A DNA stretch of 15,810 nt from GCA-2746235 sp049609225. GTDB taxonomy: Bacteria; Planctomycetota; UBA1135. Under the pieces are notes generated by a model. That model did no database searches and was not told where the DNA came from. It was given only the letters and a program-made list of their open reading frames with translations. Positions 1 through 8,654 of the stretch are shown here, piece after piece. The DNA lies in NCBI GenBank assembly GCA_049609225.1, contig JBMYYH010000070.1:1-15810 (forward strand). The letters run 5' to 3'. The position numbers and the translations under genes were made by a program. Positions within the stretch are counted from its first letter, which is position 1. Every line of letters starts with the position of its first letter.

Positions 1-2
1 CG

Positions 3-665
3 AGTGTTTCCTGCTGCCTTCCACCGGGGCTATCGGCCCTTCCTGAAGGAGGGCCTCTGGTTTATGCAGAGGATAAATGCCTTTGGATGCTCGAGAACTC
101 GCCAAGAGAAATCACGTTGTTGCGCGGAGATCAGGACTGGAGGTCTTCAGAAGAACCGTATTGGGCCTACCTGGATGCCGCAATTGCCCCTGGTTCCAGG
201 TTCGTCTATTGGATTCGCGCCCAATACTTCACTGATGACGGCATCTATTTTTATAGCCCTTATGAATTGGGCGTGACAGACCTGGATACCGACACGGATC
301 GCGTCCTTCTGTCCCAGGAGCATCGGTTGCATCTCGCAAACCGTTCGAATCGATATCCCAATCCCGCCCTCATCAAGCTGGGGGCCGATAGCGAAGAGGC
401 TTTTCTCCTCCAAAATGCCAGTACCGGTAACCCAAGCCTGCAACCAATCCCGCTGGAAGGACTGGAAGAATTGGATCCTCAATTTCCGGCATCTGCGGTC
501 AGTTATGGAAGTTTCGCTTGGTTGTCCCAAGATAGAGAACGCATGGTCTTTCGGTCGGTAAAGGCTGGATTCTGTGAGTACCGTTTCCTCGGTGGCTACC
601 ACCTGCCGTCTGAAGAGTGGGAACTCTATTACATTTTTTCATGGTCCCCGTTCTACTGGCATTGA
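3..665 (+). CDS. Hypothetical protein, 5'-truncated by window edge
   Basis: This reading frame is open from the left edge to a TGA at 663-665 and gives 220 residues. The first internal ATG (87) is probably not the start, because the upstream codons continue a plausible protein with a strand-like VYAEDKCLWML stretch. The product is rich in aromatic residues (Trp, Tyr, Phe), with short strand-like segments alternating with acidic turns such as TDLDTDTDR. That would suit a secreted beta-rich, propeller-like protein, but I see no clear PD40 or YVTN repeat and do not recognise the family. The C-terminus is notably aromatic (FSWSPFYWH). There is no membrane segment in the visible part. The next gene starts 41 bp downstream on the same strand. 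That the frame is coding is fairly secure; the function is unknown. Confidence 0.6.
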   Translation, partial: SVSCCLPPGLSALPEGGPLVYAEDKCLWMLENSPREITLLRGDQDWRSSEEPYWAYLDAAIAPGSRFVYWIRAQYFTDDGIYFYSPYELGVTDLDTDTDRVLLSQEHRLHLANRSNRYPNPALIKLGADSEEAFLLQNASTGNPSLQPIPLEGLEELDPQFPASAVSYGSFAWLSQDRERMVFRSVKAGFCEYRFLGGYHLPSEEWELYYIFSWSPFYWH

Positions 666-706
666 TAACACCATGAACACCGAAGCGAGCATGACTCGGA
701 CGACGC

Positions 707-1204
707 ATGGCAAGAACTAGAATTCTGAAGCCCTGGCAACTGCGTTGGATGCTGAACTGGTATCCACCGCTGCTGTTCCAACGCGTCAAGACCGATTTCA
801 TCGCGGATGACTTCTGTGAGGTGAAGGTGCGGTTGAAGTGCTCGATCTGGAACAAGAACCTCAACGGCACTTCCTTCGGCGGCTCCATCTATGCTGCTGC
901 GGATCCCATCTTCCCTTTGATGTACTGGCAGGCGTTGGCGCGCCAGGGCTATGACCTGCAGACTTGGCTGATGGCGACCAACACGCGCTTCACCAAGCCC
1001 GGGTCTACCGACCTCCATTTTGATTTCCGCATTGATGCCGAGGACCTAGCCGAAGCCAAGGTTCAGCTCGACGCCCGCGGCAAATCCGTGCGCACCCATC
1101 AGGTGCAGGCGGTGGATGCGAAAGGCGATGTCTGTGCAGAGTTGGAGCTCGTCAGTTATCTGCGGCTCCTGCGCAGTGGCGATCAGGAAGTGGCTGGATT
1201 CTAG
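707..1204 (+). CDS. DUF4442 family hotdog-fold protein (PaaI/YiiD-like thioesterase relative)
   Basis: This 165-residue protein resembles the DUF4442 family, hotdog-fold proteins related to PaaI and YiiD-C acyl-CoA thioesterases. The best signature is residues 50-70, with N51, N53, G54, T55 and then FGGSIYAAADP. This matches the central helix region that in hotdog enzymes lies over the acyl-thioester site. The rest alternates strands (CEVKVRLK near 37-44, LHFDFRI near 103-109, ELELVSYLRLL near 145-155) as expected for the fold. The length is typical. The ATG at 707 is the only reasonable start, because an in-frame stop lies five codons upstream; no Shine-Dalgarno is evident. The M28 peptidase begins 52 bp downstream on the same strand, but a shared transcript is unproven. 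Family assignment is good; substrate and catalytic activity are unknown. Confidence 0.75.
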   Translation: MARTRILKPWQLRWMLNWYPPLLFQRVKTDFIADDFCEVKVRLKCSIWNKNLNGTSFGGSIYAAADPIFPLMYWQALARQGYDLQTWLMATNTRFTKPGSTDLHFDFRIDAEDLAEAKVQLDARGKSVRTHQVQAVDAKGDVCAELELVSYLRLLRSGDQEVAGF

Positions 1205-1241
1205 GTCGCATCCCAGCGCCGGTGGATAGGCGTGCAGAGGC

Positions 1242-1247
1242 TAGAAT
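1242..1247 (+). promoter_or_regulatory. Possible -10 box of the M28 peptidase gene, near-leaderless
   Basis: TAGAAT matches the -10 consensus at 5 of 6 positions and ends 9 nt before the ATG at 1257. Initiation at the usual distance would start the RNA within a few bases of the start codon. No Shine-Dalgarno precedes the ATG, which fits a leaderless message. I see no good -35 hexamer, so confidence is low. Confidence 0.3.
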
Positions 1248-1256
1248 GCTGCCGCG

Positions 1257-3017
1257 ATGAAGACCTCTCTCCGCCTTCTTCCTTTTCTGCTGCTACCGGC
1301 TGCATGCACCTCCGCGCCGGCGCCGGACATCACCGCCGAGGAACTCAGCGACCACGTGCGTTGGTTGGCGGACGATGCTCAAGAGGGGCGTCGGACGGGG
1401 GAGCCGGGGGCTTATCGCTCGGCCGATTATCTTGCAAAACATCTTGCCGAAGCCGGGTTGGAGCCTGCGGGCGACAATGGCACCTACTTCCAGGAGTTCG
1501 AGGTGCGGATGCCGGCCGTCGAAGGTGCGAGCATGATGACTGTGGATGGCGTCGCCATCGAGCACGTTGGCACTGTAGCTGCATCGCCGAATACGGCAGT
1601 TGAAGGCCCCTTGGCTTATGCTGGCTACGGCATCGTGTTCGAATCTCATGGCATCAATGACTATGCTTTCTTCGACGCCACGGACAAGATTGTTTTGGTG
1701 CGGCGCTACACCGAGTTCGGTGTCGATGCCGATCCGCAGTTGGCCTCACTAGGAAACCTGCGCAAGAAGATCCGAAATGCTGCAGCTGCCGGCGCCGTAG
1801 GCATCGTGCTTGGAACACACCCTGACGATATTGCCGCTGGCGGCAAAGAGATCCTCGGATTCAAGGCAGTACAAGGTGCCATGCCGATCCCGGTCGTCAC
1901 CGTGGACGCAAAAACATTTGGGCAGCTAGAAACTCGATGGATGCAACGCGGGCTCGCTGCACAAGTCGATATGAAACCAGAGGTCGTCCGTGAAACGCGC
2001 ATTGCCCGCAATGTCCTCGCCAAGGTGCCGGGCGCACTTGATGAATGGATCACGGTCGGTGCGCACTATGATCACCTCGGTTATGGCGGGCAGGGGTCTT
2101 TGGCTCCAGGAGTGCACGCCATCCACAATGGCGCCGACGACAATGCCTCCGGCTCCGCCATGACTTTGGAGCTGGCCGAAACCTATGCGCAACGCGCAGC
2201 CATCGATGGGCCGCCAGTACGAGGCCTGTTGTTCTGCTTCTGGAGTGGTGAGGAGCTCGGACTGCTCGGTTCCGCGCATTGGGTCGAGAACCCAACCCTT
2301 CCGCTCGACGATGTGTTGTGCAACCTCAACCTCGACATGATCGGTCGGTTGGAAGCTGGTCGCGTGACCGTCGGCAGTGGCTTCACTGGAGCCGCCTTCC
2401 AGCCAGCATTGAAGGAAGTGCAGGCGGAGCTCGTCGCGCAGGGTATTGGCTTGGAAATGAACGTGGTGGAAGGTGAGTTACCTGGAGGTGGCGGTTCCGA
2501 CCACATGAGTTTCCACAAGGTCGAGATTCCGGCCGTGTTCTTCTTCTCAGGATTGCATTCCGATTACCACAAGCCATCGGATGACTGGGAAAAGGTGACC
2601 TTCCCGCAGATGCAGGAGCTTTCCGCCGCGCTGGTCTCTTTCCTCGATCGGATGCAGACACCTGCGGTCGATCAATTCGTTTACCTCAAGCCGAAGGCTG
2701 CGGAAGGTGGCGGCAAGGAGCGTAGTGTGCGCTCGGCATCGGTGTGGTTCGGATCGATCCCCGATTACGGCGCGATGCCCGATACCGGCATGCAGATCAG
2801 TGGCACTTCGCCCGGCGGACCTGCTGAAAAGGCCGGCCTGCTTCCAGGCGATGTCATCGTGCAGATCGGTGAATTCCCGATCGGTGATATCTACGACTTC
2901 ATGGACACTCTCGCCGAGTTCCAGGATGGAGATACCATCGACGTCACCGTGGTGCGCGACGGCAAAGAGAAGAAGCTCCCTCTGACCTTCTTTCCACGCC
3001 CCAGCAGCGAAGGCTAG
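1257..3017 (+). CDS. M28 family zinc aminopeptidase with PA and PDZ domains, probable lipoprotein
   Basis: This 586-residue exported metallopeptidase probably cleaves peptides at the cell surface or in the periplasm. Residues 1-17 form a short signal ending in PAAC, so C17 may be lipidated, although Pro at -3 is atypical for a lipobox. A PA-like insert (about 105-230) precedes the M28 core. The two-zinc site is complete: H270 and D272 in GAHYDHLG, D294/D295 in GADDNASG, the E332-E333 pair in WSGEELGLLG, D360 in NLDMIGR and H438 in DYHKPSDD. E332 would be the catalytic base. A PDZ domain occupies about 505-578, with the AGLLPGDVIVQIGE core; it may bind C-termini or dock the enzyme to substrates. 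The gene lies 52 bp after the DUF4442 gene and ends 3 bp before the opposing gene's stop. The family is secure; the exact substrate is unknown. Confidence 0.92.
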   Translation: MKTSLRLLPFLLLPAACTSAPAPDITAEELSDHVRWLADDAQEGRRTGEPGAYRSADYLAKHLAEAGLEPAGDNGTYFQEFEVRMPAVEGASMMTVDGVAIEHVGTVAASPNTAVEGPLAYAGYGIVFESHGINDYAFFDATDKIVLVRRYTEFGVDADPQLASLGNLRKKIRNAAAAGAVGIVLGTHPDDIAAGGKEILGFKAVQGAMPIPVVTVDAKTFGQLETRWMQRGLAAQVDMKPEVVRETRIARNVLAKVPGALDEWITVGAHYDHLGYGGQGSLAPGVHAIHNGADDNASGSAMTLELAETYAQRAAIDGPPVRGLLFCFWSGEELGLLGSAHWVENPTLPLDDVLCNLNLDMIGRLEAGRVTVGSGFTGAAFQPALKEVQAELVAQGIGLEMNVVEGELPGGGGSDHMSFHKVEIPAVFFFSGLHSDYHKPSDDWEKVTFPQMQELSAALVSFLDRMQTPAVDQFVYLKPKAAEGGGKERSVRSASVWFGSIPDYGAMPDTGMQISGTSPGGPAEKAGLLPGDVIVQIGEFPIGDIYDFMDTLAEFQDGDTIDVTVVRDGKEKKLPLTFFPRPSSEG

Positions 3018-3020
3018 GTC

Positions 3021-3644
3021 TTAATCTTCTTCGGCAGGAACGGGCGGCGGTGCAGGAGCCAACTTGGCTTCCTGCAACAACTCCTGCATGGCACTGCTGG
3101 GCATCGATTCGGCCGGGCCCAGGAATAGGATCATGATGGTGCGTCCCTGCACCGGCAGGATGGTGATGAGGCTGCGCTTCATCGAACCACCTTCTTCCAA
3201 GCCTTCCTGCAGCACGACTTCGTATTCCTCGCCGTTGAAGAGGACCGGGAAACGCTCGGCTTCGCCACTAACCTCATCACCGAGCGAAATCTTCATGCCG
3301 GAACTGCCGCTGTCGCTGGAGTCGAAATCCTCGAACATTTGCTCGAAGGAATAGGTACCAGTTCGTGAGTAAATCGCGAGAGTGGACTCCATAGTCCGGC
3401 TCTCGGAATCCTTGAATAGCACGAAAGGGTCACGGAGTGGCTTGACCGTGAAACTCGAGAAATCGGGCGTGAAACGCTCTGGAATCGTCACATCCAGCAT
3501 GGTGGCGGTGCGCTCGTAGATCACCAAGGGGTCCTTGGTCGGTGCATAATTCGAGTTCACATGCCGCAGCCCCAGCATCAGGGCGACCACCACGAGCAGG
3601 AGCAAGCCACCGCATCCAATCGAGACCTTCTTTCCGGTTCCCAT
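3021..3644 (-). CDS. Membrane-anchored protein of unknown function
   Basis: The ATG at 3644 gives 207 residues. An N-terminal hydrophobic anchor follows KK (about residues 9-26, CGGLLLLVVVALMLGL), so the remainder probably faces the periplasm or outside. The exported part has a mixed alpha/beta look, a Ser/Asp/Gly-rich loop (DFDSSDSGSSG) and a Pro-rich acidic tail (APPPVPAEED). I do not recognise the domain. The start is uncertain. The frame stays open upstream into thiC as far as a TTG at 3845, with a GTG at 3734. The added stretch is rich in Pro, Gly and Gln, as in many cytosolic leaders before a single membrane helix, so a 237-residue form from 3734 is possible. The gene converges with the M28 peptidase (3 bp between stops) and diverges from thiC. 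Confidence 0.65.
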   Translation of the reverse strand: MGTGKKVSIGCGGLLLLVVVALMLGLRHVNSNYAPTKDPLVIYERTATMLDVTIPERFTPDFSSFTVKPLRDPFVLFKDSESRTMESTLAIYSRTGTYSFEQMFEDFDSSDSGSSGMKISLGDEVSGEAERFPVLFNGEEYEVVLQEGLEEGGSMKRSLITILPVQGRTIMILFLGPAESMPSSAMQELLQEAKLAPAPPPVPAEED

Positions 3645-3716
3645 CCCCGTATGATATCCCTGCGTCTGCGGCCCATCACCGGGGCCCTGATTCGGTGGCC
3701 ACTTCGAGGATTCCCC

Positions 3717-3745
3717 TTGAGTCGCGCCGACCACCGGCGCATAGT
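3717..3745 (+). promoter_or_regulatory. Putative sigma70-type promoter of thiC
   Basis: TTGAGT (3717-3722), a 17-bp spacer and CATAGT (3740-3745) each match the -35/-10 consensus at 4 of 6 positions. They would start transcription near 3752, about 20 nt before the thiC ATG. An SD-like CGGAG lies at 3756-3760. A leader this short leaves no room for a TPP riboswitch. Predicted by eye only. Confidence 0.35.
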
Positions 3746-3772
3746 AAGAGCCAAACGGAGACGTTCGACCCC

Positions 3773-5412
<1,640 letters not shown>

Positions 5413-5416
<4 letters not shown>

Positions 5417-6210
5417 TCCGCGCTAGACCCGGCTTCCAACTCGGCAGCCAATGCTTCCAAATCACGCAGTCGGTCCGCAGTGATCGGGTGCGTGCGCAGG
5501 AAGCCGCTCATGCGTTCACCGAATTCGACTTCGGTACCACCATCGAGGAACTGGAGTTTCTCGAAGAACTCCATCGCACCGACGGTCGTGCCGATGCGCC
5601 GATGCACCAGGCGTAAACCGAAGTCGTCGCATTCCGATTCCTGATTGCGGGAGAACCCGAGGTCGGCGATGTCGAGCGAACCCTGCAGCACGCCACTGAC
5701 GTCGACACCGACCAGGCTCATGGCCCCGGCCAGAAGGATCGATCGCCCCAGTCGCTCCATGCCATGACGATGTTCCACATGCCCAATCTCATGGCCGAGG
5801 ACGAGTGCCCGTCCCATGTCGGTGGTGACCGTATCCAAGAGGCCTTGAGTCACCCCGATGGTGCCACCGGGTAGGGCGAAGGCATTGATCTCCTCGGTGT
5901 CGAGCAGGACCAAGCGATAGGGGAAATCGGACAGGCCCTCGTCGGCGAGTAGCTGCTGAAACAGGGTCTGGACATCTTCCGGGACTGCCTCGGTATCTCC
6001 AAATAGGTCTTCGGACCAGGAGAACCAGTCGGCTTCCGTCTGGGGCGGAATCCAATGCACCGCCCAAGCAGCCACGAATCCCAGCCCGAAGTAGATGGCG
6101 CCGAGCACGATCACCGCCGAAGCGATGCCCTTGAGTCGGCTCCTCCAACCCTCCTTGCCGCCGCGGGAGATGTCGGCGGTTTCGGACTTGAGACGTGGCC
6201 GAAACTTCAT
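5413..6210 (-). CDS. M48 family membrane-anchored zinc metalloprotease
   Basis: This 265-residue protein has a basic cytosolic N-terminus, one transmembrane helix (about residues 29-51) and an M48 peptidase domain. The zinc motif HEIGH places ligands at H140 and H144 with E141 as catalytic base. The third ligand is E191 in SRNQESECDDFG, where Cys194 replaces the usual Ala of ExxAD. The downstream HP motif (H241-P242) with R247 fits the family. NAFALPGG (109-116) is the conserved substrate-strand segment, as in BepA/LoiP-type and Oma1-like proteases, which process or clear misfolded envelope proteins. It is the last gene of a four-gene minus-strand operon, 9 bp after the membrane YbjQ-type gene, and probably shares its control. 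Its TAG overlaps the thiC TAG through CTAG at 5413-5416. Family secure; target unknown. Confidence 0.92.
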
Positions 6211-6219
6211 CGCTGCAAT

Positions 6220-6708
6220 CTAAGCTTCCAGGTCCACAGGATGCCCGTGACGCGACTGCTTGCTGTACCAGAGTGCGGTGCCATAGGCGAGGACCTCCAC
6301 CGAGCCGATCCGCGAGTTGCCACCGCTTGAGATCGTGGCGGTTTCAAAACGCAAGTTGATCAGCATGTCGGCGTCGGCGCAGTTTTCCTTCAGACGCAAC
6401 AGGGCTTCGCGGCGTGCGCGGTCGAGCAGGCTGGAGTAACTATGGATCTCACCACCGAACAATTTCTTGAGTCCGGCAGCGATTTGCTTGAAGTAGTCCA
6501 CCGAAATCACCACCGAGCCCAAAGCCATCTCCGAGCGCAACACATGCTGCGTCTCCGGTACCGTTTTCATGGTGAGCGCGGGCAAGGTGACGAAACCGAA
6601 TTCGCGGCGCTTGATCGAACGGTAGTGCAGCTTCTCCAGAATCGACCCGACGATCAACCCCAGAAAGAACAGGGCGAGCGTGACGTAAAGCTGTAACAGC
6701 AGCGGCAT
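6220..6708 (-). CDS. YbjQ/UPF0145 family protein with N-terminal membrane anchor
   Basis: This is a 162-residue product with a hydrophobic helix (about residues 3-23) followed by a basic stretch (HYRSIKRR) and a YbjQ-like domain from about residue 37. Signature elements are GGEIHSYSSLLDRARREALLRL (split about 85-106), ADADMLINLRFETATI (111-126) and the closing VEVLAYGTAL (137-146). YbjQ proteins form small oligomeric alpha/beta folds annotated as heavy-metal-binding from structural likeness; their biochemical role is not established. The anchor is an addition to the usual compact form of about 105 residues. GGAG (6716-6719 complement) lies 7 nt before the ATG, a good ribosome site. The gene follows its soluble paralogue by 2 bp and precedes the M48 protease by 9 bp, which suggests a membrane role with the protease. 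Confidence 0.85.
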   Translation of the reverse strand: MPLLLQLYVTLALFFLGLIVGSILEKLHYRSIKRREFGFVTLPALTMKTVPETQHVLRSEMALGSVVISVDYFKQIAAGLKKLFGGEIHSYSSLLDRARREALLRLKENCADADMLINLRFETATISSGGNSRIGSVEVLAYGTALWYSKQSRHGHPVDLEA

Positions 6709-6710
6709 GT

Positions 6711-7088
6711 CTAGGCTCCGAAGGGATCGCCTTCGCTCGGGAGGGGCGGTGGCTGCGGTGCTTCACGACGCAACTCTTCCACCCGTACCGCCGTGCCATA
6801 GCAAAGGATCTCTGCGGCACCGGCGGCCACCGACGAGGTCGAGAAGCGCAGGTTGACGATGGCGTTCGCGCCCAGTTCCTCCGCCTGTATGGTCATGCGA
6901 TGCACCGCTTCATCGCGCGATTCGCGCAACAATTCGGTGTAGCCCTTCAGCTCTCCGCCGACCAGGTTCTTCATGCCCGCCATGAAGTCGCGGCCGATGT
7001 TCTTGGCGCGGATGGTGGACCCTTGCACGAGTCCATAGTGTTCGACCATCCGCATTCCTGGGACGGTTTCGGTGTTGGTGATGATCAT
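6711..7088 (-). CDS. YbjQ/UPF0145 family protein, soluble form
   Basis: This is a 125-residue protein with a near-canonical YbjQ domain: TNTETVPGM at the N-terminus (4-12), VQGSTIRAKNIGRDF (21-35), the GGELKGYTELLRESRDEAV core (44-62), GANAIVNLRFSTS (73-85) and EILCYGTAV (93-101). These positions match the family's characteristic segments, including the conserved Tyr-Gly-Thr-Ala near the end. A Pro-rich tail (PQPPPLPSEGD) extends beyond the usual end and might contact a partner. The ATG at 7088 overlaps the stop of the propeller gene in an ATGA junction, and no Shine-Dalgarno is clear, so translational coupling is likely. The membrane paralogue starts 2 bp after its stop. YbjQ proteins have no settled function; the 'heavy-metal-binding' label is a structural inference. 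Confidence 0.88.
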   Translation of the reverse strand: MIITNTETVPGMRMVEHYGLVQGSTIRAKNIGRDFMAGMKNLVGGELKGYTELLRESRDEAVHRMTIQAEELGANAIVNLRFSTSSVAAGAAEILCYGTAVRVEELRREAPQPPPLPSEGDPFGA

Positions 7089-8194
7089 TCGGTGAACAGA
7101 TCCGACGAGACCTCTGCGGTCTGCGGCGGGGGAGCAGGATACCAGCCGATGCCATCGGGTTCCTTATCGGTGGCGAGAGAGCCGACCACGCGACCGAGGC
7201 GTAGATCGATCACGGCAATCCGATCCGCGCCCGCACAGGACACGAACAGATGGTAATCATTGTCCGCGATGACCATGCCGATAGGCACGGGACTGTCGCC
7301 GAACTTGTCGCCGAACAGGCGAGTGCGCGCATCCTCCTCCGCGGTGAGGCCGATGGGGATACGCGTGAGCAGTTCATAGGTTTCGGTGTCGAAGACCGCG
7401 ATGTCACCGGTGTTGGCGCAACTCACCACGGCCAGTCGTCCATCGTGGGTGAAGGCGACGCGGATCGGGAATCCGGGACAATCGATCTTGTGATAGGCCT
7501 GCCCGATCTCGGCGCTGACCAGACTGATGGTGTCCTCGGCGCGATTGGTTACCCAGACATTGGTGGTGCCCGGCTCGACCCAAATACCTTCCGCACCTGC
7601 ACCCGTGGCGATGCGTTCCCCAGCCTTCCAGGTACCGTCGGCTTGGCGGACGACCGGCGTGACACATCCATCCGCAATGTGACTCACATAAAGATGATGG
7701 TCATCCAGGCGCGCCACCATGTGCCCCGCACCCTTGCCGACGTCGACCTTATCGGTGACCTTGCCGCTCTCCAGATGGACGCGCCACAACTCGCCGGTGA
7801 CTTCTGCGGTCAGCCATAGATGCTCGCCCTTGGCGTCGAAGACCAGTCCATGCGGACGGATCGCGGCGCCCAGGTCGATCACGCGCGGCTCCTTGGGTGG
7901 CCCCATGTACCAGAGCTGGATGACGCTCAAGCTGCTGCCCGGTTTCGCGCCACCGTAGTTTGCCACCACTGCCGTACGCCCATCGGGGCTGATGGCGACC
8001 TCATGCGGACCATCGCCGACCTTGAGGGATGCGAGTTCGCGGCCGTTTCGGGTGTCCCAGAGCTGCGCCGTGGCATCCGACTTGGCGAGGGTGATGATGC
8101 GACCGGGAGGCCCCAGTTTCTTGAGATTTGGAACGGCGGGAGCCGGTTCCTGCGCGGCGGGCAGGCAGAGGAGCATCAAGGCCAGACAAGACAT
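7085..8194 (-). CDS. Exported YVTN-type beta-propeller protein
   Basis: This 369-residue protein has a short hydrophobic N-terminus (MSCLALMLLCLPAAQ) that probably acts as a signal peptide, although it lacks the usual positive charge before the core. The rest is a chain of propeller blades: ATAQLWDTRNGRELASLKVG (41-60) then HEVAISPDGRTAVVANY (64-80), HGLVFDAKGEHLWLTA (115-130), EGIWVEPGTTNVWVTN (202-217), RVAFTHDGRLAVVSC (245-259) with IAVFDTETYELLTRI, and HLFVSCAGADRIAVIDLRLGRVVGSL (split, 315-340). About seven blades fit. Such proteins act as scaffolds or ligand-binding domains in the envelope, and no catalytic motif is visible. The ATG at 8194 is the only possible start, since an in-frame TAG lies three codons before it. 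It heads the operon that continues into the two YbjQ genes and the M48 protease. Confidence 0.85.
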   Translation of the reverse strand: MSCLALMLLCLPAAQEPAPAVPNLKKLGPPGRIITLAKSDATAQLWDTRNGRELASLKVGDGPHEVAISPDGRTAVVANYGGAKPGSSLSVIQLWYMGPPKEPRVIDLGAAIRPHGLVFDAKGEHLWLTAEVTGELWRVHLESGKVTDKVDVGKGAGHMVARLDDHHLYVSHIADGCVTPVVRQADGTWKAGERIATGAGAEGIWVEPGTTNVWVTNRAEDTISLVSAEIGQAYHKIDCPGFPIRVAFTHDGRLAVVSCANTGDIAVFDTETYELLTRIPIGLTAEEDARTRLFGDKFGDSPVPIGMVIADNDYHLFVSCAGADRIAVIDLRLGRVVGSLATDKEPDGIGWYPAPPPQTAEVSSDLFTE

Positions 8195-8217
8195 GAAGCC
8201 ATCCTAGTCCCTACAAT
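8188..8217 (+). promoter_or_regulatory. Putative osmC-trpS promoter, leaderless
   Basis: AAGACA (8188-8193) and TACAAT (8212-8217), separated by 18 bp, match the -35/-10 consensus at 4 and 5 of 6 positions. Only 6 nt separate the -10 box from the ATG at 8224 and no Shine-Dalgarno is present, so the transcript probably starts at or next to the start codon. The -35 element lies inside the first codons of the divergent propeller gene. Confidence 0.45.
8201..8206 (-). promoter_or_regulatory. Possible -10 box of the propeller-YbjQ-M48 operon
   Basis: Read on the minus strand this is TAGGAT, a 4 of 6 match to the -10 consensus that ends 6 nt before the ATG at 8194. It may equally serve as a weak AGGA ribosome site for a longer transcript. 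No convincing -35 is visible. It overlaps the spacer of the opposing promoter, so the two could not be occupied together. Confidence 0.25.
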
Positions 8218-8223
8218 ACGCCG

Positions 8224-8634
8224 ATGGCCGTAGAAATCGACGTCGTCTATCAGGGTGAGCTGCGCTGCTCCGCCACCCATGGTCCCAGTGGGGCTCAGGT
8301 GGCCACCGATGCGCCCGTGGACAATCACGGGAAGGGCGAATCCTTTTCGCCGACCGACCTCGTGGCCACGGCTTTAGGCGGTTGCATCCTGACCATCCTC
8401 GGCATCGTGGCCAAGCGTCATGAGATGGCGCTGGAAGGCACGACTGTCAAAGTCGAAAAACACATGGTGGCGGAGCCGGTGCGTCGGATCGGTGCCTTGC
8501 CGGTGGTGGTCCATATGGCGACCGCGGTGGAGGAAAAGCATAAGAAGCTGCTCGAGAATGCGGCTGCCACTTGTCCGGTGCATCAAAGCCTGCACCCAGA
8601 GATCGAAAAGCCGATCACTTTCGTCTGGAAGTGA
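8224..8634 (+). CDS. OsmC/Ohr family protein, possible thiol peroxidase
   Basis: This is a 136-residue OsmC-superfamily protein. Members reduce organic hydroperoxides with a pair of cysteines in the cytosol. The two cysteines are present: C54 in ATALGGCILTILG, at the head of the central helix, and C117 in AATCPVHQSL. The segment GKGESFSPTDLVATAL (37-52) is the usual lead-in to the first cysteine, with E39 as a candidate for the conserved acidic residue. The overall form (short, with KVEKHMV and PITFVWK strands) is nearer to the YhfA-like subgroup than to Ohr, so the true substrate is uncertain. trpS follows 20 bp downstream on the same strand and probably shares the transcript. A -10-like TACAAT lies 6 nt before the start and there is no Shine-Dalgarno, which suggests leaderless translation. 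Confidence 0.88.
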   Translation: MAVEIDVVYQGELRCSATHGPSGAQVATDAPVDNHGKGESFSPTDLVATALGGCILTILGIVAKRHEMALEGTTVKVEKHMVAEPVRRIGALPVVVHMATAVEEKHKKLLENAAATCPVHQSLHPEIEKPITFVWK

Positions 8635-8654
8635 GGCGCTAGGAGAAGCGAACC

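Noticed and set aside
3542..3772. Longer thiC start giving 624 residues
   Set aside because: The extra 77 residues are low-complexity and complement the divergent gene. The ATG at 3773 has an SD-like CGGAG and fits the ThiC family N-terminus.
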